A DNA stretch of 39,748 nucleotides. Source: Thomasclavelia cocleata. GTDB lineage: Bacteria > Bacillota_I > Bacilli_A > Erysipelotrichales > Coprobacillaceae. Under the pieces are notes generated by a model. That model did no database searches and was not told where the DNA came from. It saw only the letters and a program-made list of their open reading frames with translations. The DNA lies in assembly GCF_900102365.1 (NCBI RefSeq), contig NZ_FOIN01000001.1, positions 1-39,748 of the forward strand, in the 5' to 3' direction. The position numbers and the translations under genes are program-made. Position 1 is the stretch's first letter. Every line of letters begins with the position of its first letter. Of the stretch, positions 1 through 6,668 are shown piece after piece.

Positions 1-303
1 TTTTATCATGGATTCATGATAGGATTCTTAAAAGCAGATGGATATGAAGTTAAATCAAATAGAGAAAGTGGAAAAGGGAGATTTGATATAGCGCTGATTC
101 CAGATAAATTAACAGGTGCAGTTATTATATTAGAATGTAAGCATAGTCAAAGTATCCAGCAACTGGTAAGGGATAGTAATATGGCTGCTAATCAAATTGA
201 GGATAAAAAATATATAAGAGATTTTGAAGAGTGTGGGTATCAAAAAATATTAGGATATGGTATCTCATTTTTCAAAAAACAATGTTATATTACAAAGGTA
301 TAG
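1..303 (+). CDS. PD-(D/E)XK nuclease-type protein, C-terminal part (5' end outside window)
   Basis: The frame is open to the left edge, so the true start lies outside; residues FYHGF precede the first internal Met at 16. The visible ~100 residues carry a PD-(D/E)XK core: GRFDIAL (the D of the motif), then VIILECKHS (E-x-K), followed by alpha/beta segments ending in ISFFKKQCYI. This is the usual C-terminal nuclease-like domain (DUF1703/PDDEXK_9) found after an 'AAA-ATPase-like' domain in large gut-Firmicutes and Bacteroidetes families. These families are multicopy and of uncertain biological role, often linked to mobile DNA. No terminator is evident right after the stop. The domain assignment is fairly sure; the N-terminal ATPase-like half is inferred from the family. 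Confidence 0.75.
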   Translation, partial: FYHGFMIGFLKADGYEVKSNRESGKGRFDIALIPDKLTGAVIILECKHSQSIQQLVRDSNMAANQIEDKKYIRDFEECGYQKILGYGISFFKKQCYITKV

Positions 304-312
304 TTGGTTTAA

Positions 313-462
313 GATAAAGTAAACATTGAAATAATTAAACTATATGCATTTATAGAAAATGTTGTTAGCTATGTAGATTATCGTGAAAAAGGTTATGAAA
401 CAAAAATAATATTGAATAGCTTTAGTTATACTAAATTTCAGTTTGTTAAATTGGAAAATTGA
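313..462 (+). other. Start-less open frame between two accessory genes, possible gene remnant
   Basis: Between the nuclease-type gene and the DUF3795 gene a frame stays open for 49 codons (D-K-V-N-I-E... to ...V-K-L-E-N stop) without a convincing start codon or Shine-Dalgarno site. It has ordinary coding-like composition, but I cannot assign it to a family. It may be a decayed gene tail or chance. Nothing else is visible in 304-487 except the RBS AAAGGGG before the next gene. Confidence 0.2.
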
Positions 463-487
463 AATTTATTGAAAGGGGCAGACAACT

Positions 488-906
488 ATGAAAATGCCAA
501 AAGAAAAAATTGATATAAGTATGTTTGCTCCATGTGGAATGAATTGCAAAGTTTGTTATAAGCACTGTTACCATAAAAAGTCTTGTGCTGGGTGCTTGAA
601 TAGTGATAAAGGGAAACCAGAACATTGTCGTAAATGCAAAATAAAGGAGTGTATCAAAGAAAAATCGTTATCCTATTGTTTTGAATGTGCTGAATATCCA
701 TGTAAGTTGCTTAAAAATCTTGAAAAAAGCTATAACAAAAGGTATCAAGCAAGTCTTATAGAAAATAGCCGTTTTGTTCAAGGACATGGCATGGTTTGGA
801 ACATTTCATGGAACAGCAGAAAATAAAATACACTTGTCTTAAATGCGGTGGCATTATTTCTATTCACGATAAAGAATGTAGCGAGTGTCAAGAAAAAATG
901 AAATAA
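488..906 (+). pseudogene. DUF3795 (cysteine-rich) protein, broken by a -1 frameshift
   Basis: The frame from 488 encodes a cysteine-rich protein: FAPCGMNCKVC, SCAGC, HCRKCKIKEC, CFECAEYPC, a spacing typical of DUF3795 proteins thought to bind metal. This frame ends at 826 with an unnatural tail (MVWNISWNSRK). Moving to the -1 frame at about 793-807 restores a normal family ending: MEQQK, then KYTCLKCGGIIS and a second CxxC (CSEC), stopping at 904-906. A single missing G near 793-796 explains the shift: ATGGGTTTGG would read M-G-L-E-H-F-M-E-Q-Q. No slippery heptamer precedes the site, so mutation or a sequence error is likelier than programmed frameshifting. The RBS AAAGGGG lies 9 nt before ATG 488. 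Function unknown. Confidence 0.75.
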
Positions 907-943
907 CAAAATTCCAGTTTACGAAGATGTTTAGTTAGTGTAC

Positions 944-982
944 AAAAAAAGTGGTATTGGTTAATTCTAACACCACTTTTAA
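944..982 (-). terminator. Intrinsic terminator of the coaBC-coaX operon
   Basis: On the minus strand AAAAGTGGT pairs with ACCACTTTT (plus coordinates about 947-955 and 972-980), followed by a run of seven T. It lies immediately after the coaX stop codon. Confidence 0.8.
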
Positions 983-1762
983 TTATATCTGCAAACTTTT
1001 TTTGTATTTATCATAAATTATTTTTAATCCTTTAAATGTTAGATCAGGATCATAAATATCTATTAAATCAGTCTCATTATAAATTATTCGACCTAAACCA
1101 CCAGTTGAAATAACAGTTAAATTTTGTCCGTATTCTTTTTTTATTTCAGTAATAATATTTTCGGTTAAACCTACATATCCATGAATAATTCCAGCTTGCA
1201 TACTAGTGACAGTGTTTTTAGCAATAATAGATTTAGGTTTTTTTATTTCAATTTCTGGTAATTTTGCTGCTTGACTTGATAAAGCATTAATACTTATTCC
1301 AATTCCTGGAGCAGTTGCTCCACCAAGAAAATCACCATTTTCATTAACAACATCAAATGTAGTGGCAGTTCCAAAATCAATTACTAAACATGGCCCTCCA
1401 TGAATATAATAGGCTCCAGCTGCATCAACAAGGCGATCTGCACCTAATTCTTTGGGATTATCAATTTTTATTCTAATTCCTGTTTTAATTCCTGGTCCAA
1501 CAATAATTGGTTCTTGATTAAAATATTTTTTAATAGAATTTGTAAATGAATACATAATTTTAGGTACTACAGAAGCAATAATAATATCTTCAATTTCATC
1601 AATAAGAATATTTGAAGCGTTTAAGAAACTTAATAACATAAATCCATATTCATCAGAAGTACGTTCTAATTTTGTTGTTAAACGATAATTGTCAATTATT
1701 TGATTTTTATCAACTAAACCCATTGTAATATTTGTATTACCTATATCAATTACTATTAACAT
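983..1762 (-). CDS. coaX: Type III pantothenate kinase
   Basis: This 259-residue protein phosphorylates pantothenate, the first step of coenzyme A synthesis; the type III enzyme does not need the usual feedback control by CoA. Visible family motifs are the N-terminal phosphate loop DIGNTNITMG, the substrate region GADRLVDAAGAY, and CLVIDFGTATTFDVV followed by GGATAPGIGIS. Length matches the family (~255-260). The start overlaps the end of coaBC by 17 nt, and its RBS (AAGGAGG, 5 nt before ATG) lies inside coaBC, which suggests translational coupling. It is the last gene of the ECF/coaBC/coaX operon and is followed by a strong terminator. Confidence 0.95.
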   Translation of the reverse strand: MLIVIDIGNTNITMGLVDKNQIIDNYRLTTKLERTSDEYGFMLLSFLNASNILIDEIEDIIIASVVPKIMYSFTNSIKKYFNQEPIIVGPGIKTGIRIKIDNPKELGADRLVDAAGAYYIHGGPCLVIDFGTATTFDVVNENGDFLGGATAPGIGISINALSSQAAKLPEIEIKKPKSIIAKNTVTSMQAGIIHGYVGLTENIITEIKKEYGQNLTVISTGGLGRIIYNETDLIDIYDPDLTFKGLKIIYDKYKKSLQI

Positions 1763-2942
1763 GTTTTTCCTCCTTAATTTTGATTAGTTCTTTTAAAATC
1801 AGATCACTTAAATTATTTTTTGTCATTAATTCAATTTGTTGGATTTTATCTTTTGCAATAAAAGTAACTTTATTAGTATCATTTTTAAAACCAGCTCCAG
1901 GTTCATTTAAATTATTAGCTACTAATAAATCACAATTCTTTTTAATGAATTTTTCTTTTGCGTGATCAATAAGATTTTTTGTTTCCATAGCAAAACCACA
2001 GATAATCTGGTCTGTTTTGTGCTGACCTAAATATGCAAGAATATCATCATTTTTTATTAATTCTAATTGTAAAATATCATCTTTCTTCTTAATTTTATCT
2101 TGAGCGATTTCTTTAACTCGATAATCACCAACTGCGGCAGCCTTAATTATATAATCTTGTTTTTGATATTTTGATTTAACTGTTTCAAACATTTCTGAAG
2201 CGGATTTTATTTGAATAACTTTTACCCCATAAGGAAAATCAAGGTTAGTAGGACCAGTTATTAAAGTTACTTTAGCACCTAATTCAAATGCTCTTTTAGC
2301 TAATGCATAACCCATTTTACCACTAGAATGATTAGTAATATATCTTACTGGGTCAATTGCTTCTTGAGTTGGTCCTGCTGTTATTAAGACACGTTTGTTT
2401 TTTAAGGGCTTATTACATAAACAATACTCAATCATTGCCATAATCTGATTTAAATCAGCCAGTTTTCCACGCCCAGTATCACCACAAGCTAATAAACCAT
2501 AACCTGGTTCAACGAATTTAATACCATAAGTTTTACATCTTTCAATATTACGCTGGGTCGCTAAATTATCATACATATTGACATTCATAGCAGGTGCAAT
2601 CAATTTTGGACAAGTAGCTGCAATAAATGTTGATGTTAAAACATCATCACAAATTCCATTTGCAATCTTACCAATAATATTAGCAGTCGCTGGAACAATA
2701 ACAAAACAGTCTGCTTTTTTTGCATAACTGATATGTTTTATCTTATATCCTTCTTTATCAAAATCATCAATTAATACAGGCTTATTTATTAATGCTCCCA
2801 AAGTAAGCGGACTAATAAATTTAGTTGCATTATGTGTCATAATTATTTCAACATCATAATTATTTTTCTTTAGAGTTCTTACTAATTCACAAACTTTATA
2901 TGCAGCAATGCTGCCACTAACTCCTACAATTATTGTTTTCAT
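1746..2942 (-). CDS. coaBC: Bifunctional phosphopantothenoylcysteine synthetase/decarboxylase
   Basis: This 398-residue fusion enzyme carries out two CoA-pathway steps. The N-terminal CoaC flavoprotein domain (~1-180) has GVSGSIAAYKVCELV, the ATANIIGKIANGICDD loop and the PAMNVNMYDNLATQRNI substrate motif. The C-terminal CoaB domain (~187-398) has LITAGPTQEAIDPVRYITN, the SSGKMGYALA dinucleotide-binding loop, and DYRVKEIAQDKIKK with the expected catalytic lysine. It lies 1 nt after the ECF S-component gene and overlaps coaX, so three genes that import and activate pantothenate are co-transcribed. No oddities. Confidence 0.95.
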   Translation of the reverse strand: MKTIIVGVSGSIAAYKVCELVRTLKKNNYDVEIIMTHNATKFISPLTLGALINKPVLIDDFDKEGYKIKHISYAKKADCFVIVPATANIIGKIANGICDDVLTSTFIAATCPKLIAPAMNVNMYDNLATQRNIERCKTYGIKFVEPGYGLLACGDTGRGKLADLNQIMAMIEYCLCNKPLKNKRVLITAGPTQEAIDPVRYITNHSSGKMGYALAKRAFELGAKVTLITGPTNLDFPYGVKVIQIKSASEMFETVKSKYQKQDYIIKAAAVGDYRVKEIAQDKIKKKDDILQLELIKNDDILAYLGQHKTDQIICGFAMETKNLIDHAKEKFIKKNCDLLVANNLNEPGAGFKNDTNKVTFIAKDKIQQIELMTKNNLSDLILKELIKIKEEKHVNSN

Positions 2943-2943
2943 T

Positions 2944-3552
2944 CTAATTTCCTTTCTTTGTAAGTATTAATAAAGGCTGACAGACAAGAAGTGTAATAAC
3001 AGCTCCAACAATAGCTTCTAGTATCCCGCTACTAGTAACAACGCCAATTAAATAAGCCATTAGTATATTAAAATCCTGACCGATTGCCTGAGCATAACTA
3101 TGACCAAAGATTAAATAAATTCCACTTAATACTAAGATAGTGTTAGTTAAGGCACCAGTTAAACTAGATATGATCATACCTAAATATTTGTTCCAATTAT
3201 ATTTTAATACTTGTTCGAAAATTAATCCAGCAATAAACCCAATCAGTACTCTAGGTAAAATTGCAATAACTGCACTTAAAATGTTCCCACTAAGAAATGG
3301 TGAAAAAACAAAGGAAGTCACAGTTGGGTTAATTGTATTATAGAACAAACTGCTTAAACCAAAAATAAGTCCAATGAGGCTACCGCCTTTTTTACCTAAA
3401 ATAATTCCAGCAATAATTACTGGAATATGTAATGTTGTTGCACGCAATGGACCAATTGGGATATATCCTAAAAAAGGAATAAATACAAGCAGCATTTCAA
3501 TTGCAATAAACATTGCATACAAAACAAGATCTTTAGTTTTTTTATTTTTCAT
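2944..3552 (-). CDS. ECF transporter S-component, probably for pantothenate
   Basis: A very hydrophobic ~202-residue protein with five or six membrane segments. It resembles the substrate-binding S subunits of energy-coupling factor vitamin transporters (PF12822-like): a short basic N-terminus, then AMFIAIEMLLVFIPFLGYIP, LHIPVIIAGIILGKKGG and a TSFVFSPFLSGN segment. The substrate is inferred from the operon: its stop is 1 nt from coaBC and coaX follows, which points to pantothenate (PanT role). I chose ATG 3552 (MKNKKTKD...) rather than the upstream GTG at 3564, because that GTG is part of the Shine-Dalgarno sequence GTGGAGG placed 5 nt before ATG 3552. The shared ATPase/T module is not in this window. 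Confidence 0.8.
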   Translation of the reverse strand: MKNKKTKDLVLYAMFIAIEMLLVFIPFLGYIPIGPLRATTLHIPVIIAGIILGKKGGSLIGLIFGLSSLFYNTINPTVTSFVFSPFLSGNILSAVIAILPRVLIGFIAGLIFEQVLKYNWNKYLGMIISSLTGALTNTILVLSGIYLIFGHSYAQAIGQDFNILMAYLIGVVTSSGILEAIVGAVITLLVCQPLLILTKKGN

Positions 3553-3662
3553 TCTTTCCTCCACTACCGTTCATTAAGATACGGTGTTTACGATATTTTT
3601 TACATAAATAATTAGATAGTTAATGCTTTGTCATTACTAAATATTTATTTAACAACAAGGCC

Positions 3663-3691
3663 ATTATAGTACGATATAACTGATAATTCAA
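3663..3691 (-). promoter_or_regulatory. SigmaA-type promoter of the ECF-coaBC-coaX operon
   Basis: On the minus strand TTGAAT (3691-3686) and a perfect TATAAT (3668-3663) are separated by 17 nt. The predicted leader is ~100 nt and contains a small hairpin (CACCGT paired with ACGGT-GTG, plus 3562-3586) that abuts the Shine-Dalgarno sequence. Confidence 0.75.
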
Positions 3692-3749
3692 TCATTAAGA
3701 TAATGCAATTTAATTTCTATAGTGGTAAAATATTATCCAAGGAGGTTTT

Positions 3750-4310
3750 ATGATGAAAAAAATAGCAGTATTATTTCATGATGGTTTTGAAGAATTAGAA
3801 GCATTATCAGTAGTAGATGTAATGCGAAGAGCAAAAATTGAATGTACAATGGTTGGAATGAATAAATTAGAAGTTATTAGTTCTCATCAAATAAAAATAG
3901 CAATGGATCGTATATTTGATGATACGATTGAAACATATGATGCTATAGTTATCCCTGGAGGATTACCTGGTGCTACTAATTTAAGAGATGATTCAAGAGT
4001 CATTAAAATCATTCAAAAATTTAATGAAGCTAATAAAATTATTGGAGCAATTTGTGCAGGACCAATTGTATTAGAAAAAGCAGGGATTATTGAAGGAAAA
4101 ACAGTTACTTGTTTTCCTGGGTTTGATACTCAGTTATCTAGTGCAAATTATCAAGAAGCTTTAGTTATAATAGATAATAATATTATAACAGGAAAAGGTC
4201 CTGCTGCTGCATTAGCTTTTGCTTATGCATTATTAGATGCTCTTGGTGGTAATAGTGAAGAAATTAAAGAAAGTATGCAGTACAAATACTTAGAAAAAAA
4301 CATCTTGTAA
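3750..4310 (+). CDS. DJ-1/PfpI family protein (YajL/ThiJ-like)
   Basis: This 186-residue protein has the DJ-1 subfamily layout: an N-terminal strand with the acidic residue near DGFEELEALSVVDVMRRA, GGLPGATNLRDD, and the nucleophile-elbow cysteine in GAICAGPIVLEKAGI, then VTCFPGF and GPAAALAFAYALLDALGG. DJ-1-like proteins have been described as glyoxalase, chaperone or deglycase-type stress proteins; the exact activity cannot be read from sequence. The RBS AAGGAGG lies 4 nt before ATG 3750, with a second ATG directly after it. It is a single-gene unit whose stop codon lies inside the stem of the following terminator. Confidence 0.88.
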   Translation: MMKKIAVLFHDGFEELEALSVVDVMRRAKIECTMVGMNKLEVISSHQIKIAMDRIFDDTIETYDAIVIPGGLPGATNLRDDSRVIKIIQKFNEANKIIGAICAGPIVLEKAGIIEGKTVTCFPGFDTQLSSANYQEALVIIDNNIITGKGPAAALAFAYALLDALGGNSEEIKESMQYKYLEKNIL

Positions 4311-4336
4311 CTTTTTTTGTTACAAGATGTTTTATT
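4296..4336. terminator. Strong bidirectional terminator between convergent genes
   Basis: The 12-bp perfect arms 4300-4311 (ACATCTTGTAAC) and 4319-4330 have a seven-T loop, with A-rich and T-rich flanks on both sides. The arms contain the stop codon of the DJ-1 gene and lie at the 3' end of the minus-strand gene, so the element can serve both. Confidence 0.9.
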
Positions 4337-4856
4337 TAAAATATTTTTCTATTTCATTTAAAGAAATTAATACTGTAAAAGTAAAAAACAGCTCAACAAT
4401 ACTATTAATAGAACCAAACATAATAATAAACATTCCTAACATCAGGATTAGACTACGATATATCATAGTCATTTTTTTATAAAAAATTAGATCAACTAGA
4501 ATAATTCGATATATAAGTATTTGAATAATTATTAATAGTGATAAAGCTCCTAAAGAAGATAGTATTATATGCAAAATAGAAATTATATTTTCATGATTAG
4601 GATCATAAGGCAAATATGAACCTATTAACATAGATAAAAAACTGAAACATATCATTACTTGATTATGGAAAGTTATATAGGTGATTTTTTTTATCAGTTT
4701 ATATATTTTATATAATAAAAAACATGACATGATTGTAATCCAAATAAGATAATGAATTCGTAGATCTTTTTGGTAAGATAAAAAAGTAAAATTATTATAT
4801 GTCCAGGAAGTTTTTAATGATAATAAAAAAGTATAGATAAGCATTAAGTAGTACAT
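4332..4856 (-). CDS. Uncharacterised integral membrane protein
   Basis: A 174-residue protein that I cannot place in a family. It has about five hydrophobic stretches: residues 1-15, ~35-55, ~67-85, ~95-118 and ~133-165, with little soluble sequence; a basic KIYKLIKK segment follows the second. No conserved catalytic motif is visible. It is a monocistronic gene opposed to the DJ-1 gene. The Shine-Dalgarno GGAGGTT lies ~5 nt before the ATG and is half of a six-base-pair hairpin, which would limit translation. Confidence 0.6.
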   Translation of the reverse strand: MYYLMLIYTFLLSLKTSWTYNNFTFLSYQKDLRIHYLIWITIMSCFLLYKIYKLIKKITYITFHNQVMICFSFLSMLIGSYLPYDPNHENIISILHIILSSLGALSLLIIIQILIYRIILVDLIFYKKMTMIYRSLILMLGMFIIMFGSINSIVELFFTFTVLISLNEIEKYFK

Positions 4857-4861
4857 TTTTC

Positions 4862-4877
4862 AACCTCCATTGAGGTT
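4862..4877 (-). promoter_or_regulatory. Hairpin enclosing the RBS of the membrane-protein gene
   Basis: In minus-strand RNA AACCTC pairs with GAGGTT around an AATG tetraloop. The right arm is the Shine-Dalgarno sequence itself, ending about 5 nt before the start codon at 4856. Confidence 0.5.
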
Positions 4878-4961
4878 ATTTTAATAAAATCCTAAAAAAA
4901 TGTAAATAATAAAAGAAAAATCACTTTTTTTAATGTAGAAAATAATAAGGAGGAAATTAAA

Positions 4962-5279
4962 ATGGAAGTTAAGTTAAAAAGTATTCATGCTAATGTAATC
5001 AATGATAAGGAAGATTATGTGCCTAAAAATGTAAAAGCACGTATTGAAGTAGGGTACAGTCATAGTCAAAAAGAGAACCTGGTACTTAATTACCAGATTA
5101 AAGTAGGTGAGAATGAAAAAAATTTTTTTGTAGTTAAATGTGTATTTGAAATAGAAGATTATGATCATGAAATAAAAGAAAAAGTAATTCTTGATCAAGC
5201 GGTTGATATGCTGCAAGAACGGATTGAAATAATTTTAGGCTTAATTACTGAAGAAATGGGCTTTAATTTACAAGGTTGA
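4962..5279 (+). CDS. Small hypothetical protein upstream of the dipicolinate cassette
   Basis: A 105-residue soluble protein with a clear RBS (AAGGAGG, 8 nt before ATG). It looks like alternating amphipathic strands (KARIEVGYS, LVLNYQIKVG, NFFVVKCVFEIE) followed by a helix (LDQAVDMLQERIEIILGLITEEMG). This strand-rich order with a C-terminal helix is loosely like SecB-fold small proteins, but I do not recognise a family and give no function. A hairpin follows its stop, and a SigmaK-type promoter then begins the next transcription unit, so it is probably not part of the dpa operon. Confidence 0.65.
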   Translation: MEVKLKSIHANVINDKEDYVPKNVKARIEVGYSHSQKENLVLNYQIKVGENEKNFFVVKCVFEIEDYDHEIKEKVILDQAVDMLQERIEIILGLITEEMGFNLQG

Positions 5280-5298
5280 TGAAATTCACCAACCTTGT
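5270..5298 (+). terminator. Hairpin at the 3' end of the 105-residue gene
   Basis: The nine-base arms ACAAGGTTG (5270-5278) and CAACCTTGT (5290-5298) include the stop codon of the preceding gene. No T-run follows, so it may act as a weak terminator or 3'-end stabiliser; it directly abuts the predicted dpaA promoter. Confidence 0.45.
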
Positions 5299-5299
5299 A

Positions 5300-5326
5300 A
5301 CAAACTTAGATAATTATCATATTTTA
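5300..5326 (+). promoter_or_regulatory. SigmaK-type (late mother-cell) promoter of the dpa cassette
   Basis: CATATTTTA at 5318-5326 matches the SigmaK -10 consensus CATANNNTA exactly. AC at 5300-5301 lies 16 nt upstream, as in the SigmaK -35 element. Transcription would start at about 5332, only ~10 nt before ATG 5342, leaving just the RBS AGAGGTG. The match is read directly; use by SigmaK is inferred from the downstream dpaA/dpaB genes and the intact sigK at 29542-30228. Confidence 0.6.
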
Positions 5327-5341
5327 TAGTAGAGGTGAAAT

Positions 5342-6091
5342 ATGTTAGTTTATATTAATGGTACTGATAATCGCTGTAAATATTTAGCCAAGCTGATGGT
5401 TAAAGATGGTTATCAGATAGAAGATGATAGCAGGTTTATATCATCTTGTCAGATTGTATATCTGGGTAAAGATGGTAAAGGATTTGAACAAGTAGATTTT
5501 GCTTGTGATTCTGTTGTATTAACTTTATTAAAAAATCAAAGATTATGTTATTTAAGTAAATTAAAAGGATTTAAATATGATTATTTATATCATGATGAAC
5601 AATTTGTTAATGAAAACACTTATATTTGTGATGAAGCATTAATTGCGTATATGATAATTGATAATAATATTAGTTTATCAAATTCAAATATCTTAATTTT
5701 AGGTTATGGGCATTGCGGAAAAGATCTAGCTGGTAAATTTGAACGTTTTAATGCAAAGATTACAGTTTCAAATCGCAATGATCATTATCATGAAGAAGTA
5801 GTTGCTAGAGGATATCGTTATATTCGTTTGAATGAATTAACTTTAGAGGGTTATGATTTTATTATAAATACGATTCCAAGCAATATTATTACAGATAAGA
5901 TGTTATCGACTAAAGATGAAAAGTGTCAAATTTATGATGTTGCATCTAAACCATATGGTTTAGAAAATAGTAAAAGGGATACTAATTATCACTTATTAAA
6001 ACAATTACCAACTAAATATGCTTATCAAAGTAGTGCTTTTGCTTTATATAAGGCAATTAAAAGGGCAGTTGATACAAATGTTAAAAAATAA
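5342..6091 (+). CDS. dpaA: Dipicolinate synthase subunit A (SpoVFA)
   Basis: This is the NAD(P)-binding subunit that, with DpaB, converts the lysine-pathway intermediate to dipicolinic acid in the mother cell for loading into the spore core. The Rossmann region near residues 116-135 reads NILILGYGHCGKDLAGKF; later come DFIINTIPSNIIT and YDVASKPYGLE, matching the DpaA 'NTIP...ASKPGG' region. At 249 residues it is about 45-50 shorter than B. subtilis SpoVFA, the loss being in the N-terminal domain. The RBS AGAGGTG is 4 nt upstream. Its 3' end overlaps dpaB by 14 nt. Confidence 0.85.
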   Translation: MLVYINGTDNRCKYLAKLMVKDGYQIEDDSRFISSCQIVYLGKDGKGFEQVDFACDSVVLTLLKNQRLCYLSKLKGFKYDYLYHDEQFVNENTYICDEALIAYMIIDNNISLSNSNILILGYGHCGKDLAGKFERFNAKITVSNRNDHYHEEVVARGYRYIRLNELTLEGYDFIINTIPSNIITDKMLSTKDEKCQIYDVASKPYGLENSKRDTNYHLLKQLPTKYAYQSSAFALYKAIKRAVDTNVKK

Positions 6092-6668
6092 AAAAATTGG
6101 GATTGGGATCACAGGTTCTTTTTGTTCTTTAAAAAAATCAATGGTTGTTATTAAGGAATTAGTTAAACAAGAATGTGATTTGTATATTTTTGTCAGTGAA
6201 AAAATATTAACTTGTGATACTCGTTTTGACCAAGCTGATGAATTGATTGAGGAAATAGAGAAAATAGTTAAACGTAAAGTTATCAGTGATGTAGTTAATG
6301 CTGAAATTTTCGGACCTAAAATACCATTAGATTTAATGCTTGTTATGCCTTGTAGTGGAAATACACTTGCAAAACTTACTTATGGAATCAATGATAATGC
6401 TGTAACAATGGCATGTAAATCAACATTAAGAAATGAGAATAATGTTGTTTTAGCAATTGCAACAAACGATGCTTTAAGTAATTCAGGGAAAAATATTATG
6501 CAGATTTTAAATACAAAACATTTTTATTTAGTACCAATGTATCAAGATGATTGTGTAAAAAAACCTAATAGTATGCTGTTTGATGAAAACCTGGTTATTC
6601 AAACATTAATTAATTCTTTAAATAATAAACAGATTCAGCCAGTGTTTGAGGGGATTAAAGATGTATAA
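6078..6668 (+). CDS. dpaB: Dipicolinate synthase subunit B (SpoVFB)
   Basis: A 196-residue flavoprotein-fold subunit of dipicolinate synthase. The match to SpoVFB is clear along the whole length: IGIGITGSFCSLKK near the N-terminus, TCDTRFDQADELIEEIEKI, EIFGPKIPLDLMLVMPCSGN, ACKSTLRNENNVVLAIATND and a C-terminal VKKPNSMLFD ... KQIQPVF. I start it at ATG 6078 (MLKNKKIG) and not at the earlier in-frame ATG 6018, because the family begins directly before KKIGIGITGS and the upstream codons lie fully inside dpaA. The RBS is weak, so coupling to dpaA translation is likely. It overlaps the next gene by 8 nt. Confidence 0.88.
   Translation: MLKNKKIGIGITGSFCSLKKSMVVIKELVKQECDLYIFVSEKILTCDTRFDQADELIEEIEKIVKRKVISDVVNAEIFGPKIPLDLMLVMPCSGNTLAKLTYGINDNAVTMACKSTLRNENNVVLAIATNDALSNSGKNIMQILNTKHFYLVPMYQDDCVKKPNSMLFDENLVIQTLINSLNNKQIQPVFEGIKDV

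Noticed and set aside
785-812. Programmed ribosomal frameshift in the DUF3795 gene
   Set aside because: No slippery heptamer or downstream structure at the site; a single-base deletion explains it better.
3553-3564. GTG start at 3564 for the ECF S-component, and similar upstream GTG/TTG/ATG starts at 6646, 8742, 12847, 24760, 30237, 37054, 37959 and 38159
   Set aside because: In most cases the earlier start overlaps or lies next to the Shine-Dalgarno sequence of a downstream ATG that fits the family N-terminus better.
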